DNA of 35,912 bases from Collinsella aerofaciens (GTDB lineage Bacteria; Actinomycetota; Coriobacteriia; Coriobacteriales; Coriobacteriaceae): the NCBI RefSeq assembly GCF_018785265.1, contig NZ_WQPK01000015.1, forward strand, positions 1 to 35,912, in the 5' to 3' direction. How positions within the stretch are numbered: the stretch's first letter is position 1; every line of letters starts with the position of its first letter. Both the position numbers and the translations under genes were made by a program. The notes below the pieces were generated by a model, which was not told the DNA's origin, did not search any database, and saw only the letters and a program-made list of their open reading frames with translations. Of this stretch, positions 34,657 through 35,912 are shown one piece after another.

Positions 34657-35772
34657 ATGAAGATGCTCGATTACGTTCAGCTTGCCCATGTGCGTATGGG
34701 AGAGAACCTCGAGCGTTCGTCTGAGCTGGTAGCGCAGCTCGTTGATATTTTCCAGTCCGGTTCTTTTGACGCGCTGCGCATCGTTGCTTCGGGTTCGTCG
34801 CGCCATGCTGCGGATTGCGCCCGCGATTACCTGCAAGATGCGCTGCAGATGCAGGTGTCCGTTGTGACGCCCGAGGCCTTCGTCGATTTTGAACACGCCT
34901 ATCCACAGCATGCGCTTAACATTGCCGTCTCGCAGAGTGGCTATTCGACCAATACGATTGCGGCGCTCGATTACATGCGCGCACACGATATGGCTGCAGT
35001 TGCGCTCACGGCAAACGTCGAGGCACCCATCAAGGAACACGCTGACATCGTTCTTGACTACGGTGTGGGCGTCGAGTCGGTGGACTTTGTAACTCTGGGC
35101 GTCGAGGTTCTCGTTGAGTATCTGGTGCTCTTTGGTATTTACGGCGGTCAGGCGCGCGGAACGGTTGACGCCAAAGGCGTTGCCCAGCGTCTTGACGACC
35201 TGCGCGAGGCTATCCAGGCCAATGCCGTGATGTGCAAGACCGCCGAGGCATATGTCCAAGACCACATGCTCGAGCTTTCTGAGCACATGCCCGCCATGGT
35301 CGTCGGCAACGGCCCCAACTACGGTGTTGCCGAGGAGGCAGCGCTCAAGCTGAGCGAGACCATCAAGATTCCTGTCATGCATCACGAAGGCGAGGAGTTC
35401 GTCCACGGTCCCGAGATGCAGATTGTTCCGGGCTACCTGGTGTTTATTGTCGACGATTCGCAGGGGTCGGAGCGTCTTGCGAATATCGCCGATGCGCTAT
35501 CGAACGTTACGGCAAAAACGGTGCTGCTCACGGCCCATCCCAAGGGTAGGGCTCACGAGGTTGTGGTGCCTCAGGTGGCTCCGCTGCTCAGTGCAATTCC
35601 CAATCTCGTGTTCTTCCAGACGATTGCGGCAATAATCGCCGAGCGTCTGAAGTCATGGGACGTTCACCCGTATCTCGATGCTGTCTCCAAGCAAATGGAG
35701 GTCAAGGCGGAGGGCTACGAAGAGTCAGTCAATGCGCTTAAGGCCAAAGCGGCCGAGTGTTACGGAATGTAA
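34657..35772 (+). CDS. Double-SIS-domain sugar-phosphate enzyme (probable deglycase/isomerase)
   Basis: A 371-residue protein with two SIS domains, residues about 20-165 (IVASGSSRHAADCARDYL, VSQSGYSTNT) and about 200-350 (VVGNGPNYGVAEEAALKLSETIKIPVMHHEGEEFVHGP). It resembles the isomerase half of GlmS and the fructoselysine/glucoselysine-6-phosphate deglycases FrlB and GfrF. The glutaminase half is absent. It would split or isomerise a phosphorylated amino sugar or Amadori product imported by a transporter not visible here. GAGGTGAGACG precedes the ATG. The next gene starts about 60 bp later in the same direction. Confidence 0.82.
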   Translation: MKMLDYVQLAHVRMGENLERSSELVAQLVDIFQSGSFDALRIVASGSSRHAADCARDYLQDALQMQVSVVTPEAFVDFEHAYPQHALNIAVSQSGYSTNTIAALDYMRAHDMAAVALTANVEAPIKEHADIVLDYGVGVESVDFVTLGVEVLVEYLVLFGIYGGQARGTVDAKGVAQRLDDLREAIQANAVMCKTAEAYVQDHMLELSEHMPAMVVGNGPNYGVAEEAALKLSETIKIPVMHHEGEEFVHGPEMQIVPGYLVFIVDDSQGSERLANIADALSNVTAKTVLLTAHPKGRAHEVVVPQVAPLLSAIPNLVFFQTIAAIIAERLKSWDVHPYLDAVSKQMEVKAEGYEESVNALKAKAAECYGM

Positions 35773-35832
35773 GCGGGTTTTGATGCCCGTTGGCATGGGG
35801 GATGTGGAAACAACCCCAGAAAGGAGAGACAA

Positions 35833-35912
35833 ATGAAGGAAACCGAGAAGATCGAGATCATGCATTTCGACCAGGAGGGCTATCTCGAGGACGGTAAGGC
35901 GCTCTACGAGAC
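35833..35912 (+). CDS. Start of a further gene, possibly another SIS-domain protein (truncated by window end)
   Basis: An ATG with GGAGAG a few bases upstream opens a frame that runs off the window after 26 codons, including HFDQEGYLEDGKALYE. The YLEDGKALYE stretch looks like the N-terminal helix that often precedes SIS domains, which would fit a two-subunit deglycase pair such as GfrE/GfrF. The fragment is too short for a firm call. Confidence 0.5.
   Translation, partial: MKETEKIEIMHFDQEGYLEDGKALYE

Overview
The window looks like chromosomal DNA from a high-G+C, gut-type actinomycete. Protein character, gene order and the repeat families suggest Coriobacteriia, most likely Collinsella. That assignment is by recognition, without a database comparison. 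Nearly all the DNA is accounted for by housekeeping and carbohydrate genes. There is no phage, integrase, IS transposase or CRISPR array.

Left part (1-6985, + strand): a housekeeping operon of acpS, nnr, alr, a family 4 uracil-DNA glycosylase, tsaE, and one long gene that fuses TsaB, RimI and TsaD. It supplies carrier-protein activation, NAD(P)HX repair, D-alanine and the t6A tRNA modification. Next, 6986-7797 is gene-free. It holds two long hairpin elements and a 5' leader whose 14-residue peptide ends in Ile/Val codons and is followed by an intrinsic terminator. This leader sits directly before cstA (7798-9687). A long protein with a disordered middle and a JetD/TOPRIM-like C-terminus follows (9872-12055).

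Middle part (12056-18093): a third hairpin element, tRNA-Gln(UUG) on the minus strand, a peptidoglycan-binding protein, a polyprenyl synthase, and a PTS permease fused to a HAD phosphatase. The PTS gene is divergent from a TreR-like GntR regulator.

Malto-oligosaccharide part (18400-27123): lipoprotein binding protein, two permeases and ATPase on +, then malQ-glgP on -. Linear alpha-glucans would be imported, disproportionated by MalQ and phosphorolysed to glucose-1-phosphate. TTGTTTAAACAA-like sites lie at the promoters of the PTS gene, the regulator, the binding-protein gene and malQ, which suggests one regulon. galE follows (-).

Right part (28406-35912): a PcsB/NlpC-like coiled-coil hydrolase, a fourth hairpin element, murB (-), a LacI regulator, an unknown small protein, two tandem GntR/UTRA regulators and a double-SIS sugar-phosphate enzyme. 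The window ends inside another gene, possibly a second SIS enzyme.

The most unusual content is non-coding. Four copies of an element share a 69-nt structured core of constant length, flanked by perfect inverted arms of 31-42 nt that differ at every locus. Changes between copies are compensated in the stems. There is also a tandem set of three 55-bp inverted-repeat units, and the Ile/Val leader in front of cstA.
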